DNA of 6,705 bases from the NCBI GenBank assembly GCA_903879775.1, contig CAIRMY010000101.1:1-6705 (forward strand), read 5' to 3'. The translations under genes were made by a program, and so were the position numbers. Origin of the DNA: an uncultured Bacteroidota bacterium (lineage in GTDB: Bacteria > Bacteroidota > Bacteroidia > NS11-12g > UBA955). This document shows, one piece after another, positions 1 to 6,165 of this stretch. Position 1 is the stretch's first letter, and every line of letters starts with the position of its first letter. The notes beneath the pieces are model-generated. The model was not told the DNA's origin, did no database searches, and worked only from the letters and a program-made list of their open reading frames with translations.

Positions 1-1358
1 CCGATCTTGATGAAGATGAAGAAAGCGATGAATCTGTATTGCCGGCAGTTGCCATAAATGAGAAATTAACGAGCAATGAAGTGCAGGCGACTGAGCGTTT
101 TGCAAAAAGTGCGCCTCGTTATTCTGAAGCATCGTTAGTTAAAAAATTAGAAGAATTGGGCATTGGTAGACCTTCTACTTACGCACCAACCATTCAAACT
201 GTTCAAAAAAGAGGCTATGTTGTTTCTGAATCTCGTGAAGGTTCGAAAAGAGAAATTGTTCAACTTGTATTGATGAATCAACAAATTGAAAGAAAAGTAG
301 TTGAAGAGAAATTTGGCTATGAAAAAAATAAATTATTCCCAACCGATATAGGAACAATTGTAACCGATTTTCTTCTGTTAAATTTTCATGAGATTATGGA
401 TTACGGTTTTACCGCTTCTGTTGAAAAAGAATTTGATGAAATTGCTAAAGGATTAAAAGCTTGGCAGTCTATGATTCAAGAGTTTTATACTCCTTTTTCG
501 GCAAGTGTTGAATTGACAAATGAATCTGGTCAGCGCGCAACGGGAGAGAGAATTTTAGGTGTAGACCCTGAGTCTGGTCTTCATGTAATTGTTCGACTGG
601 GACGTTATGGCGCTCTCGTTCAACTTGGTTCCAAGGAAGAAACAGAAACTCCAAAATTTGCAAGTTTAATGGCCAACCAGAGTTTAGAAACAATTAACCT
701 TGAAGAAGCCTTGCAATTGTTTAAACTTTCGAAACAATCAATGACATATAAAGGTGAGCCAATTGTTGTTGGAAAGGGCAAATATGGTCCTTATGTAAAG
801 TACAACGATAAGTTTTATAGCTTGCCTGCCGGAACAAATGTTCTAGAAACAACCAATGAAGAAGTTGTTGCGTTTCTCGATGATTATTTTAGTAGACCTC
901 AATTACCTCGCGAAATTGGAAACTTTAAAAATGAACTTCTCACGGTGAATAAGGGTCGATTTGGACCCTACATTAAGTTTGGTGATTTATTTGTTTCCTT
1001 GGCTAAAGGAGATGATCCTTTTACAATTTCATTGGATAGAGCCATTGAATTGTGTGAAGCTAAAGCAATCAGCGAGGCGAGTAAGATTTTAAGAACATTT
1101 GACCAAGATACATCAATTCAGATTTTAAATGGTCGCTATGGCGCTTTTATCAAGTTTGCAAAAGACAATGTTAAAATCCCTTCAAATGTTGAATGGGAAA
1201 GTCTTACCTATGAGCAAGTGATTGAAATTATTAAAAATCAAGCACCTACTTCTAAAAAAGGGGCAACAAGTAAAAAAGATGCACCAGCGAAAAAAGCTGC
1301 ACCACGCAAGAAAGCGAGTGCAACCAAAACAACTGCGAAGGCTAAACCTAAAAAATAA
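1..1358 (+). CDS. topA: DNA topoisomerase I, C-terminal part (5' truncated by window)
   Basis: Type IA topoisomerase, which relaxes negatively supercoiled DNA behind polymerases. The frame is open from base 3 to the TAA at 1356-1358, and a TTG at 39 is internal, not the start. An acidic linker (bases 3-38) leads into the conserved end of the catalytic core: RYSEASLVKKLEELGIGRPS at about 120-179, followed by TYAPTI. The Toprim domain and the catalytic tyrosine lie upstream of the window. After the core come four topoisomerase C-terminal repeats built around G-(R/K)-(Y/F)-G-x-(Y/F/L)-(I/V)-K/Q: about 551-632, 753-833, 936-1019 and 1113-1184. A 38-residue Lys/Ala/Pro/Thr tail (1242-1355) ends the protein. 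Known of the family: such repeats and basic tails bind DNA. No tetracysteine zinc fingers are present, unlike the E. coli enzyme. The next gene follows after 5 nt, suggesting co-transcription. Identification is firm. Confidence 0.97.
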   Translation, partial: DLDEDEESDESVLPAVAINEKLTSNEVQATERFAKSAPRYSEASLVKKLEELGIGRPSTYAPTIQTVQKRGYVVSESREGSKREIVQLVLMNQQIERKVVEEKFGYEKNKLFPTDIGTIVTDFLLLNFHEIMDYGFTASVEKEFDEIAKGLKAWQSMIQEFYTPFSASVELTNESGQRATGERILGVDPESGLHVIVRLGRYGALVQLGSKEETETPKFASLMANQSLETINLEEALQLFKLSKQSMTYKGEPIVVGKGKYGPYVKYNDKFYSLPAGTNVLETTNEEVVAFLDDYFSRPQLPREIGNFKNELLTVNKGRFGPYIKFGDLFVSLAKGDDPFTISLDRAIELCEAKAISEASKILRTFDQDTSIQILNGRYGAFIKFAKDNVKIPSNVEWESLTYEQVIEIIKNQAPTSKKGATSKKDAPAKKAAPRKKASATKTTAKAKPKK

Positions 1359-1363
1359 ATATC

Positions 1364-2299
1364 GTGTTGACTCCAAATCAATTGCGGGCAATGATTCAAC
1401 TATTGGATGATGATGATCTAGAAGTTGTTGAAATTGTTGAGCAAAAGTTTTTGGAAGAAGGAATCACTGCTGTTGATGATCTAGAGCAAATTTGGTTGGA
1501 TAATGAATTTCCTCAATTCAATGTGAAAATTGAAAGGATTTTAAAAATTATTCAACAACAATTACTCTTTCAAGACGTGAATGATTGGATAGATTCGCCA
1601 GAGCCATCAACCCTTACAGGTTGGATTCTCGCAAGCAGAATTCAGTATCCAGGATTGAAATTAGAGTCGTTAAAATCCCAATTGAATCAGTTTAAAATTG
1701 ATGCATGGGTCTTGCTCTCGGGTGTAAATAATCCTGCCGATCAGATTGCAATTTTAAATTATATTTTTTACGAGAAATACGGATTTAAAGGGAATCACGA
1801 AAATTATCATTCACCTGAAAATTCCCTTTTGCCAAGAGTACTCGAAACCAAATTGGGCAACCCAATCAGTTTGGCAATTTTGTATATGGTGATTGCTCAA
1901 GATCTTGGAATGCCAGTATTTGGTGTGAATTTACCACAGCATTTTGTACTCGCGTATTGCAAAATGAAAACGCCGCCCAATCACCTTGGGGTATTTTTGA
2001 ATCATCAACTTTTGTTGTCAAATGTTGAAAGTGTTGATTTTTACTTCAATCCGTTTAGCAAAGGACAAATTTTCAACAAAGAAAGTATTGACGCATTTTT
2101 AAAAGTGATTCATGTAAAACAGCAAGAAAACTTCTATTTGCCGTGTTCGTCGATTGAGATTTTTAAGCGAATCTTAAGAAATATGCATTTTGCTTACAGC
2201 GAACAGCATGATTTTGAAAAACAAAATGATGTTTCTGAATTAATGAAACTCATTGGAATACATACAGATAACGATGATTCGAGTGATGATTTAGAATAA
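1364..2299 (+). CDS. SirB1/transglutaminase-like family protein
   Basis: A 311-residue soluble protein. Residues 164-198 hold the hallmark of the SirB1 (Transglut_core2) family: LGNPISLAILY, then a helix, then GVNLPQHFVLAY with His193 at the usual histidine position. FNPFSKG (228-234) matches the family's later F-x-D-P-F-x-x-G motif, but with Asn229 for Asp. No cysteine sits at the helix start where classical transglutaminases carry the nucleophile, so protease or transglutaminase activity is doubtful (inference). The N-terminal part (about 1-100) is helical and acidic with a LLDDDD motif, and the C-terminus is very acidic (DNDDSSDDLE). The start chosen is GTG 1364, 5 nt after the topA stop. 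An in-frame ATG at 1391 would remove nine residues, including part of what looks like the conserved first helix. No signal peptide is seen, so it is probably cytoplasmic. The biochemical role of the family is poorly known. It is likely in one operon with topA. Confidence 0.82.
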   Translation: MLTPNQLRAMIQLLDDDDLEVVEIVEQKFLEEGITAVDDLEQIWLDNEFPQFNVKIERILKIIQQQLLFQDVNDWIDSPEPSTLTGWILASRIQYPGLKLESLKSQLNQFKIDAWVLLSGVNNPADQIAILNYIFYEKYGFKGNHENYHSPENSLLPRVLETKLGNPISLAILYMVIAQDLGMPVFGVNLPQHFVLAYCKMKTPPNHLGVFLNHQLLLSNVESVDFYFNPFSKGQIFNKESIDAFLKVIHVKQQENFYLPCSSIEIFKRILRNMHFAYSEQHDFEKQNDVSELMKLIGIHTDNDDSSDDLE

Positions 2300-2300
2300 A

Positions 2301-2326
2301 TTGCACTCCGAAATTTAATAAATTTG
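2301..2326 (+). promoter_or_regulatory. Candidate Bacteroidota promoter for the E2 gene
   Basis: TAAATTTG at 2319-2326 fits the phylum's -7 consensus TAnnTTTG exactly. The best -33 element is TTG at 2301-2303, but the spacer is only 15 nt where about 17-23 is usual, so this half is weak. Transcription would start near 2332-2334, giving a leader of about 36 nt before the ATG at 2369. The element lies just after the stop of the preceding gene (2297-2299) and supports separate transcription of the acyltransferase gene. Confidence 0.5.
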
Positions 2327-2329
2327 TGG

Positions 2330-2357
2330 TTGCAAATAAAAATGCCGAAATTTGCAA
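2330..2357. repeat. 8-bp inverted repeat at the predicted transcription start of the E2 gene
   Basis: TTGCAAAT (2330-2337) and ATTTGCAA (2350-2357) are perfect reverse complements separated by 12 nt. In RNA, two flanking G-U pairs could extend the stem to 10 bp. It lies between the candidate -7 box and the ATG at 2369, around the predicted start site. It could be a protein-binding operator or a leader hairpin. In an AT-rich leader, chance is also possible. Confidence 0.4.
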
Positions 2358-2368
2358 TTCTTAATATT

Positions 2369-3739
2369 ATGGCAGAAAAACCAATTCTTATGCCCAAAAT
2401 GGGCGAGAGTATTGCAGAAGCAACTGTAATTCGCTGGTTGAAAAACGTGGGTGAAAAAGTTGAAAAAGACGAACCTATCGTTGAAATTGCAACCGATAAA
2501 GTTGATAGCGAAATTCCCAGTACTGAGGCCGGTATCTTAGTTAAGCAAGTTTATAAAGACGGCGATGTTGTAAAAGTAGGTGACGCTGTTGCGTACATCG
2601 ATGCCGATGCACCTGTTGATCAGGTTGTCGCATCGGTACAACCAATCATTGAACCTGTTGAATCAATGACTCAAATTGCAGCTCAAAATATTGAGAGTCA
2701 AATTGCTGAAATTGCCCAAAATCATGTCAATGTGAATACCACGGAAGGTCGTTTTTACTCTCCTTTGGTCCTAAATATTGCAAGAGAAGAAGGTATTTCA
2801 ATGTCGCAATTGGAATTGATTCCAGGAACGGGTAAAGATGGCAGGGTCACTAAAAGCGATATTTTGAGCTTTGTAAACCAAAAAGAAACAATGCCTTCTG
2901 TTTCTCATGCTTCGAGTACAATCATTCCTGAGACTCCACAATTGACCCAATCAGTGCCTGCGCCAATTGCCGAAGCTGCTAAAGTTGAGGTGAAAACCGT
3001 TTCTGCACCGGCTATTTCTGTGGGTGCTGGTGATGAAGTTATAGAAATGGATAGAGTGCGTAAACTAATTGCCGATCACATGGTCATGAGTAAACGAGTA
3101 AGTCCTCACGTAACTTCTTTCGTTGAAGCCGATGTAACCAATTTGGTGAATTGGAGAAATAAAATTAAAGATTCCTTCAAGAAAAGAGAAGGTGAAAATA
3201 TAACCTTTACCCCAATTTTCATTCAAGCGATTGCGAAAGCCATTAAAGATTTCCCTATGATCAATGTATCTGTGGAAGGCGATAATAAAATTGTGAAGAA
3301 AAAGAATGTAAACGTTGGAATGGCCGTTGCTCAACAAAATGGTAACCTCATTGTTCCTGTAATTAAAAATGCAGACACAATGAATTTACTTGGAATTACA
3401 AGAGTTGTAAACGATTTGGCTGCACGTGCCCGTATCAATAAATTAACTCCAGATGAAATTCAAGGCGGTACTTATACTGTAACAAATGTTGGTTCTTTCG
3501 GTAATGTTATGGGTACTCCCGTGATTAACCAACCGCAAGTTGCAATTATGGCGGTAGGTGCAATTCGTAAAAAACCTGCTGTTCTTGAAACTGAATTTGG
3601 TGATGTGATTGCAATTCGTCATATGATGTATTTAAGCCATAGCTACGACCATAGAGTTGTTGACGGTGGTTTGGGTGGCATGTTCGTTAGACGTGTTGCC
3701 GATTATTTAGAACAATGGGATATAAATACTGAGATTTAA
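2369..3739 (+). CDS. Dihydrolipoyl acyltransferase, E2 subunit of a 2-oxo acid dehydrogenase complex
   Basis: Transfers acyl groups from E1 through a swinging lipoyl arm to coenzyme A in a cytoplasmic 2-oxo acid dehydrogenase complex. From the ATG at 2369 the protein has 456 residues, normal for a one-lipoyl-domain E2. Domains: lipoyl domain 1-78 with the lipoylation site EIATDKVDSEIP (Lys44); an Ala/Pro/Val/Gln-rich flexible linker; a peripheral subunit-binding domain about 127-168 (SPLVLNIAREEGIS, then GTGKDGRVTKSDIL); a second linker; and the catalytic domain about 225-456, with the active-site HRVVDGG at 428-434 (His428, Asp432). Longer in-frame starts (TTG 2324, ATG 2342) are rejected: the first lies inside the -7 box, and homologues begin right at the MxxKPILMPKMGES region. 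The MPKMGES amino terminus resembles branched-chain or generic E2 proteins more than the pyruvate-specific one, but substrate cannot be settled from sequence. No E1 or E3 gene is adjacent. The stop codon lies in the loop of a terminator-like hairpin. Confidence 0.95.
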   Translation: MAEKPILMPKMGESIAEATVIRWLKNVGEKVEKDEPIVEIATDKVDSEIPSTEAGILVKQVYKDGDVVKVGDAVAYIDADAPVDQVVASVQPIIEPVESMTQIAAQNIESQIAEIAQNHVNVNTTEGRFYSPLVLNIAREEGISMSQLELIPGTGKDGRVTKSDILSFVNQKETMPSVSHASSTIIPETPQLTQSVPAPIAEAAKVEVKTVSAPAISVGAGDEVIEMDRVRKLIADHMVMSKRVSPHVTSFVEADVTNLVNWRNKIKDSFKKREGENITFTPIFIQAIAKAIKDFPMINVSVEGDNKIVKKKNVNVGMAVAQQNGNLIVPVIKNADTMNLLGITRVVNDLAARARINKLTPDEIQGGTYTVTNVGSFGNVMGTPVINQPQVAIMAVGAIRKKPAVLETEFGDVIAIRHMMYLSHSYDHRVVDGGLGGMFVRRVADYLEQWDINTEI

Positions 3740-3751
3740 TCTCAGTATTTA
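3723..3751. terminator. Palindromic terminator-like hairpin overlapping the E2 stop codon
   Basis: TAAATACTGAGAT (3723-3735) and ATCTCAGTATTTA (3739-3751) form a perfect 13-bp stem with the 3-nt loop TTA at 3736-3738. The TAA stop (3737-3739) falls in and beside the loop. The 5' arm is A-rich and the 3' arm ends in TATTTA, so the structure could stop transcription from either side. There is no long T-run beyond the stem, and the stem is AT-rich, so efficiency is uncertain. It separates the E2 gene from the following membrane-protein unit. Confidence 0.72.
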
Positions 3752-3773
3752 CCTATATTGCTGCCAATTCACT

Positions 3774-4301
3774 ATGGAATTAAAAATCAATCGATTGGCA
3801 ACAACTTTTGCAGTCCTCTTTTTCTGTGTTGCTGCATTCCATTTTTTTGTTGAAATTGCCAATCCGAGAGTGCATCTTTATCATGTATTAAATCACATAG
3901 AAGAAGATAGTATCATGCAAGAATTTGATATTCATGATTTCAATCAGAATTCAATTTTTGTAAGTTGCTTAGATTCCGTTGAAAAAGATATGAGAATCGT
4001 TCAGGTGGAAGTGCCCGATGATGTTTATTTCAGAATTAAAGAAGGTGACTCATTGTACATTTATTTCACACCTTATAAAAAGGATGCTCGAGCAATTCTA
4101 GATCAAAGAAACCCCGATTTTTATACCCTTAAAGAACCAAAAAAAATGCAGTATTCAACGCATTTTGGTTATTTTATACTCCCTATCGTGGTCATGATTC
4201 TCTCACTGTTAGTTATTTTCTTGCCTTATTTTGAGATTAAATTGGCCTTGTTTTTGTTCGACATCATCATTCTTACGGTGTTACAATGGTTCAATCCTTA
4301 A
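3774..4301 (+). CDS. Hypothetical three-helix membrane protein
   Basis: I do not recognise this 175-residue protein. An N-terminal hydrophobic helix (about 8-27, following the basic start MELKINR) is followed by a polar domain of about 100 residues (28-130). This contains alternating beta-type stretches such as IVQVEVPDDVYFRI and DSLYIYF. Two hydrophobic helices (about 131-150 and 154-171) close the chain. The positive-inside rule would place the N-terminus in the cytoplasm and the polar domain in the periplasm. There is no lipobox and no catalytic motif I can name. The ATG at 3774 is the first good start after the E2 hairpin, and no Shine-Dalgarno site is visible. The last 16 nt overlap the start of the next gene in another frame, pointing to translational coupling and a possible partnership with the polytopic protein encoded there. 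Confidence 0.75.
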   Translation: MELKINRLATTFAVLFFCVAAFHFFVEIANPRVHLYHVLNHIEEDSIMQEFDIHDFNQNSIFVSCLDSVEKDMRIVQVEVPDDVYFRIKEGDSLYIYFTPYKKDARAILDQRNPDFYTLKEPKKMQYSTHFGYFILPIVVMILSLLVIFLPYFEIKLALFLFDIIILTVLQWFNP

Positions 4302-5539
4302 AATATTGCCTAAAAAGTAAACTTTTTTGGGTTTATGTTGCCCTAGCAACATTGGCCTTTTTTAAGCAATTATTGTCAGAATCACTTCTCATTGATTCTC
4401 TAGAATACACTAAAAAAGCATCTTTTTTATTCGAAAATTGGATTGCATCGAACATTGAAATTGATCGTTTTTTGGAGCCTATGCGAAGAACAGTGGGATA
4501 TCCGCTAATCATTAAGTCCTTGTTTTTCAATCATAACGCCATTTATTTGCTCCAAACCTTAATTTCTTTGTGCGTGCCAATTGTCCTTCATAAATTTTGT
4601 GAAAAATATAAATACCACCAGAATATTTGGTCCGTTTCAATGCTCTTGTTGCTCACTTATCCCTCGCAATTTTTTTATGGCGCATTTTTAATGCCCGATA
4701 TCCTGTGTCAATTCTTATTGCTGTTGCTCTTTTTTACTTATTTTGAGGGACATTGGAGGGCTTTCCCTCTGATACTCACGGGACTCATTTTATTAAAGCC
4801 AGTATTTCTCGTATTTCTAATTTTTCCAATCATCTTATTTTTACTTAAACGGTATAAGCTGAGTTTATTTGATATCATTCCGATTTTCGTAGTTTGTATT
4901 CTTTCAATTGTCAATTACAAACAATACAAAATCTTTACCTATTCATCTGTTGGAACCACAAATGCATACGATTACAATCGCAAAATACTACTCTTATTGC
5001 AATACAACGAAACAGAAATTGAACGGATGTATGATATTGAAAATGCTGAATTGAATCAACTTTCAGGCAATTTTGAAGCACAAAAGTCATATATGGATGG
5101 AAAAACCATTCCAGTGTTATTGAAACTCAAATATTGGTTTATTCATTTTAGAGGTATGGCTGTAACATTTATTGATCCAGGCAGATATGATGCAATGGTC
5201 TTTTTAAATTGGAACAAAAGCATTGGGTTTATGGGAGTTAATGATGGGAATGTGAAAAAAGCACTTCCTTGGTGGCAAATGGTTTACATGGGAATCTTTG
5301 TTGTTTTTATGATTTTCAAATTCGTTTTTGCAGTTTATGCAACTTTTCAATGGAGAAGGCATCAATTAGTGCTGTTTTTTGCCATTGTGATACTATTCTT
5401 GGCATTTATTGCAGGTCCTGTAGGTTGCGCGAGATATTTGTTACCCGTTTATCCATTGATGGCTTTTTTGTCGGCATTGGGATTCTTAACCTTTCTAAAG
5501 AACAATTCAAAAATTGAAAGTTTTATTACTCAGCGATAA
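4286..5539 (+). CDS. Polytopic membrane protein, probable GT-C-fold glycosyltransferase-like
   Basis: A 417-residue integral membrane protein with about nine to ten hydrophobic segments: near 12-30, 85-104, 115-133, 137-153, 159-187, 195-209, 332-352, 360-377 and 384-404. Features recalling lipid-linked-sugar glycosyltransferases of the GT-C/PMT type: an acidic residue in the first outer loop (LLIDSLEY, Asp37 and Glu40), RRTVGYPLI (68-75), an acid in a membrane-edge motif (LMPDIL, Asp138), and the late ARYLLPVYPLMAFL (382-395), which resembles the R-x-x-LPxxP motif of that superfamily. A soluble loop (about 215-280) and HFRG..FIDPGRYD (287-302) are also present. Such enzymes move sugars from polyprenyl phosphate carriers in the outer leaflet; for this protein that is inference. 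ATG 4286 overlaps the upstream gene by 16 nt, and the 3' end overlaps the phosphoesterase start by 26 nt. An alternative is an unrelated O-antigen or unknown multispanning protein. Confidence 0.62.
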   Translation: MVQSLKYCLKSKLFWVYVALATLAFFKQLLSESLLIDSLEYTKKASFLFENWIASNIEIDRFLEPMRRTVGYPLIIKSLFFNHNAIYLLQTLISLCVPIVLHKFCEKYKYHQNIWSVSMLLLLTYPSQFFYGAFLMPDILCQFLLLLLFFTYFEGHWRAFPLILTGLILLKPVFLVFLIFPIILFLLKRYKLSLFDIIPIFVVCILSIVNYKQYKIFTYSSVGTTNAYDYNRKILLLLQYNETEIERMYDIENAELNQLSGNFEAQKSYMDGKTIPVLLKLKYWFIHFRGMAVTFIDPGRYDAMVFLNWNKSIGFMGVNDGNVKKALPWWQMVYMGIFVVFMIFKFVFAVYATFQWRRHQLVLFFAIVILFLAFIAGPVGCARYLLPVYPLMAFLSALGFLTFLKNNSKIESFITQR

Positions 5540-6026
5540 TCACGGCTATTGGGATGCGGGAATTCTCAAGCATGTTGAATGGGCCGATGAAGTTTGGCAC
5601 GCTGGAGATTGGTTAAATTTGGCATTGCATGATCAAATTTTCAAGTTGGGAAAGCCCGTAAGAGGCGTTTTTGGAAATGTTGATGGCACCGATGTAAAAG
5701 GGTGGTACAAATTGCATAATAAATTCACCATTGATGGAATTAAATTTTGGATCACTCATATTGGTGGCAAGCCCGGTAAATACAATCCGAAGCTCATTCA
5801 ATCTCTCGTTAAAAATCCTCCCGATGTATTTATTTGCGGCCATTCTCATATTTTGATGGTTAAAAAAGACCCTCATTTGAATATGATGTATATGAACCCT
5901 GGAGCTTGCGGTTTACATGGGTTTCATTTGGTTAGGACTGCAATTCGATTTCAAATTGTTAATAGTCAATTAACTGCTCTAGAAATAGTTGAATGGGACA
6001 AAAAATGTATGAATTTCGATTTGTAA
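5514..6026 (+). CDS. Metallophosphoesterase, YfcE/MJ0936-type
   Basis: A 170-residue two-metal phosphodiesterase of the calcineurin-like superfamily, small YfcE/MJ0936/VPS29 branch. All metal-binding motifs are present and in order: SDNHG (Asp8, His10), HAGDW (Asp32), GNVD (Asn55, Asp57), a histidine in ITHIGG (His82) and CGHSH (His110, His112), followed by the typical MNPGACG. Length is normal for the branch, and a cytoplasmic enzyme is expected. Members hydrolyse phosphodiesters in vitro, often with Mn2+, but the natural substrate is generally unknown. The start must be TTG 5514: an in-frame stop lies at 5496-5498, and the next possible starts would cut off the first metal ligands. AAAGAA at 5497-5502 may serve as a weak ribosome site. 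The gene starts inside the upstream membrane-protein gene (26-nt overlap), so translation is probably coupled. Its last codons contain the -33 element of the tRNA promoter. Confidence 0.95.
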   Translation: MKVLLLSDNHGYWDAGILKHVEWADEVWHAGDWLNLALHDQIFKLGKPVRGVFGNVDGTDVKGWYKLHNKFTIDGIKFWITHIGGKPGKYNPKLIQSLVKNPPDVFICGHSHILMVKKDPHLNMMYMNPGACGLHGFHLVRTAIRFQIVNSQLTALEIVEWDKKCMNFDL

Positions 6027-6050
6027 ACTTGAATCTTTTTTATATCTTTG
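6020..6050 (+). promoter_or_regulatory. Bacteroidota housekeeping promoter of tRNA-Leu
   Basis: TTTG (6020-6023), a 19-nt spacer and TATCTTTG (6043-6050) match the consensus TTTG-N19-TAnnTTTG exactly. Transcription would begin near 6056-6058, about 20 nt before the mature tRNA. The -33 element overlaps the last sense codon of the phosphoesterase gene. The quality of the match fits a strongly expressed stable RNA and is the best evidence in the window for the phylum. Confidence 0.88.
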
Positions 6051-6076
6051 CACTCCCGTTCTGAAAAGAATGAATT

Positions 6077-6160
6077 GCCCAGGTGGCGGAATTGGTAGAC
6101 GCGCTGGTCTCAAACACCTGTGAGCTAACACTCGTACCGGTTCGACTCCGGTCCTGGGCA
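6077..6160 (+). tRNA. tRNA-Leu (anticodon CAA)
   Basis: An 84-nt class II tRNA. Acceptor stem GCCCAGG (6077-6083) pairs with CCTGGGC (6153-6159), with discriminator A at 6160. The D arm has GCG/CGC (6086-6088, 6100-6102) around a loop containing TTGGTAGA. The anticodon loop CTCAAAC (6109-6115) has CAA at 6111-6113, decoding UUG. The long variable arm has GAG (6122-6124) pairing with CTC (6131-6133), the leucine-type hallmark. The T arm is ACCGG-TTCGACT-CCGGT (6136-6152). CCA is not encoded (CAA follows), so it is added after transcription. Odd point: the second pair of the anticodon stem is T6105 opposite T6119, a U-U mismatch. Confidence 0.98.
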
Positions 6161-6165
6161 CAACA

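Noticed and set aside
551..1184. Tandem DNA repeats in topA
   Set aside because: The four copies are protein-level topoisomerase C-terminal repeats that have diverged strongly in nucleotide sequence.
1242..1355. Low-complexity Lys/Ala-rich stretch as a DNA repeat element
   Set aside because: It is the basic C-terminal tail of topoisomerase I, with varied codons and no exact unit repeated at DNA level.
2324..2368. Longer N-terminus for the E2 protein from TTG 2324 or ATG 2342
   Set aside because: TTG 2324 is part of the exact -7 box, and ATG 2342 would follow the predicted transcription start by only a few bases. The lipoyl domain begins directly after ATG 2369.
3754..3760. TATATTG upstream of the 175-residue membrane protein as a -7 promoter box
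   Set aside because: It lacks one T of TAnnTTTG and has no TTTG at a suitable distance upstream; the region there is the E2 terminator hairpin.
5979..6161. Reverse-strand open frame across the tRNA
   Set aside because: It reads through the tRNA gene and the end of the phosphoesterase, a familiar false protein created by tRNA sequence.
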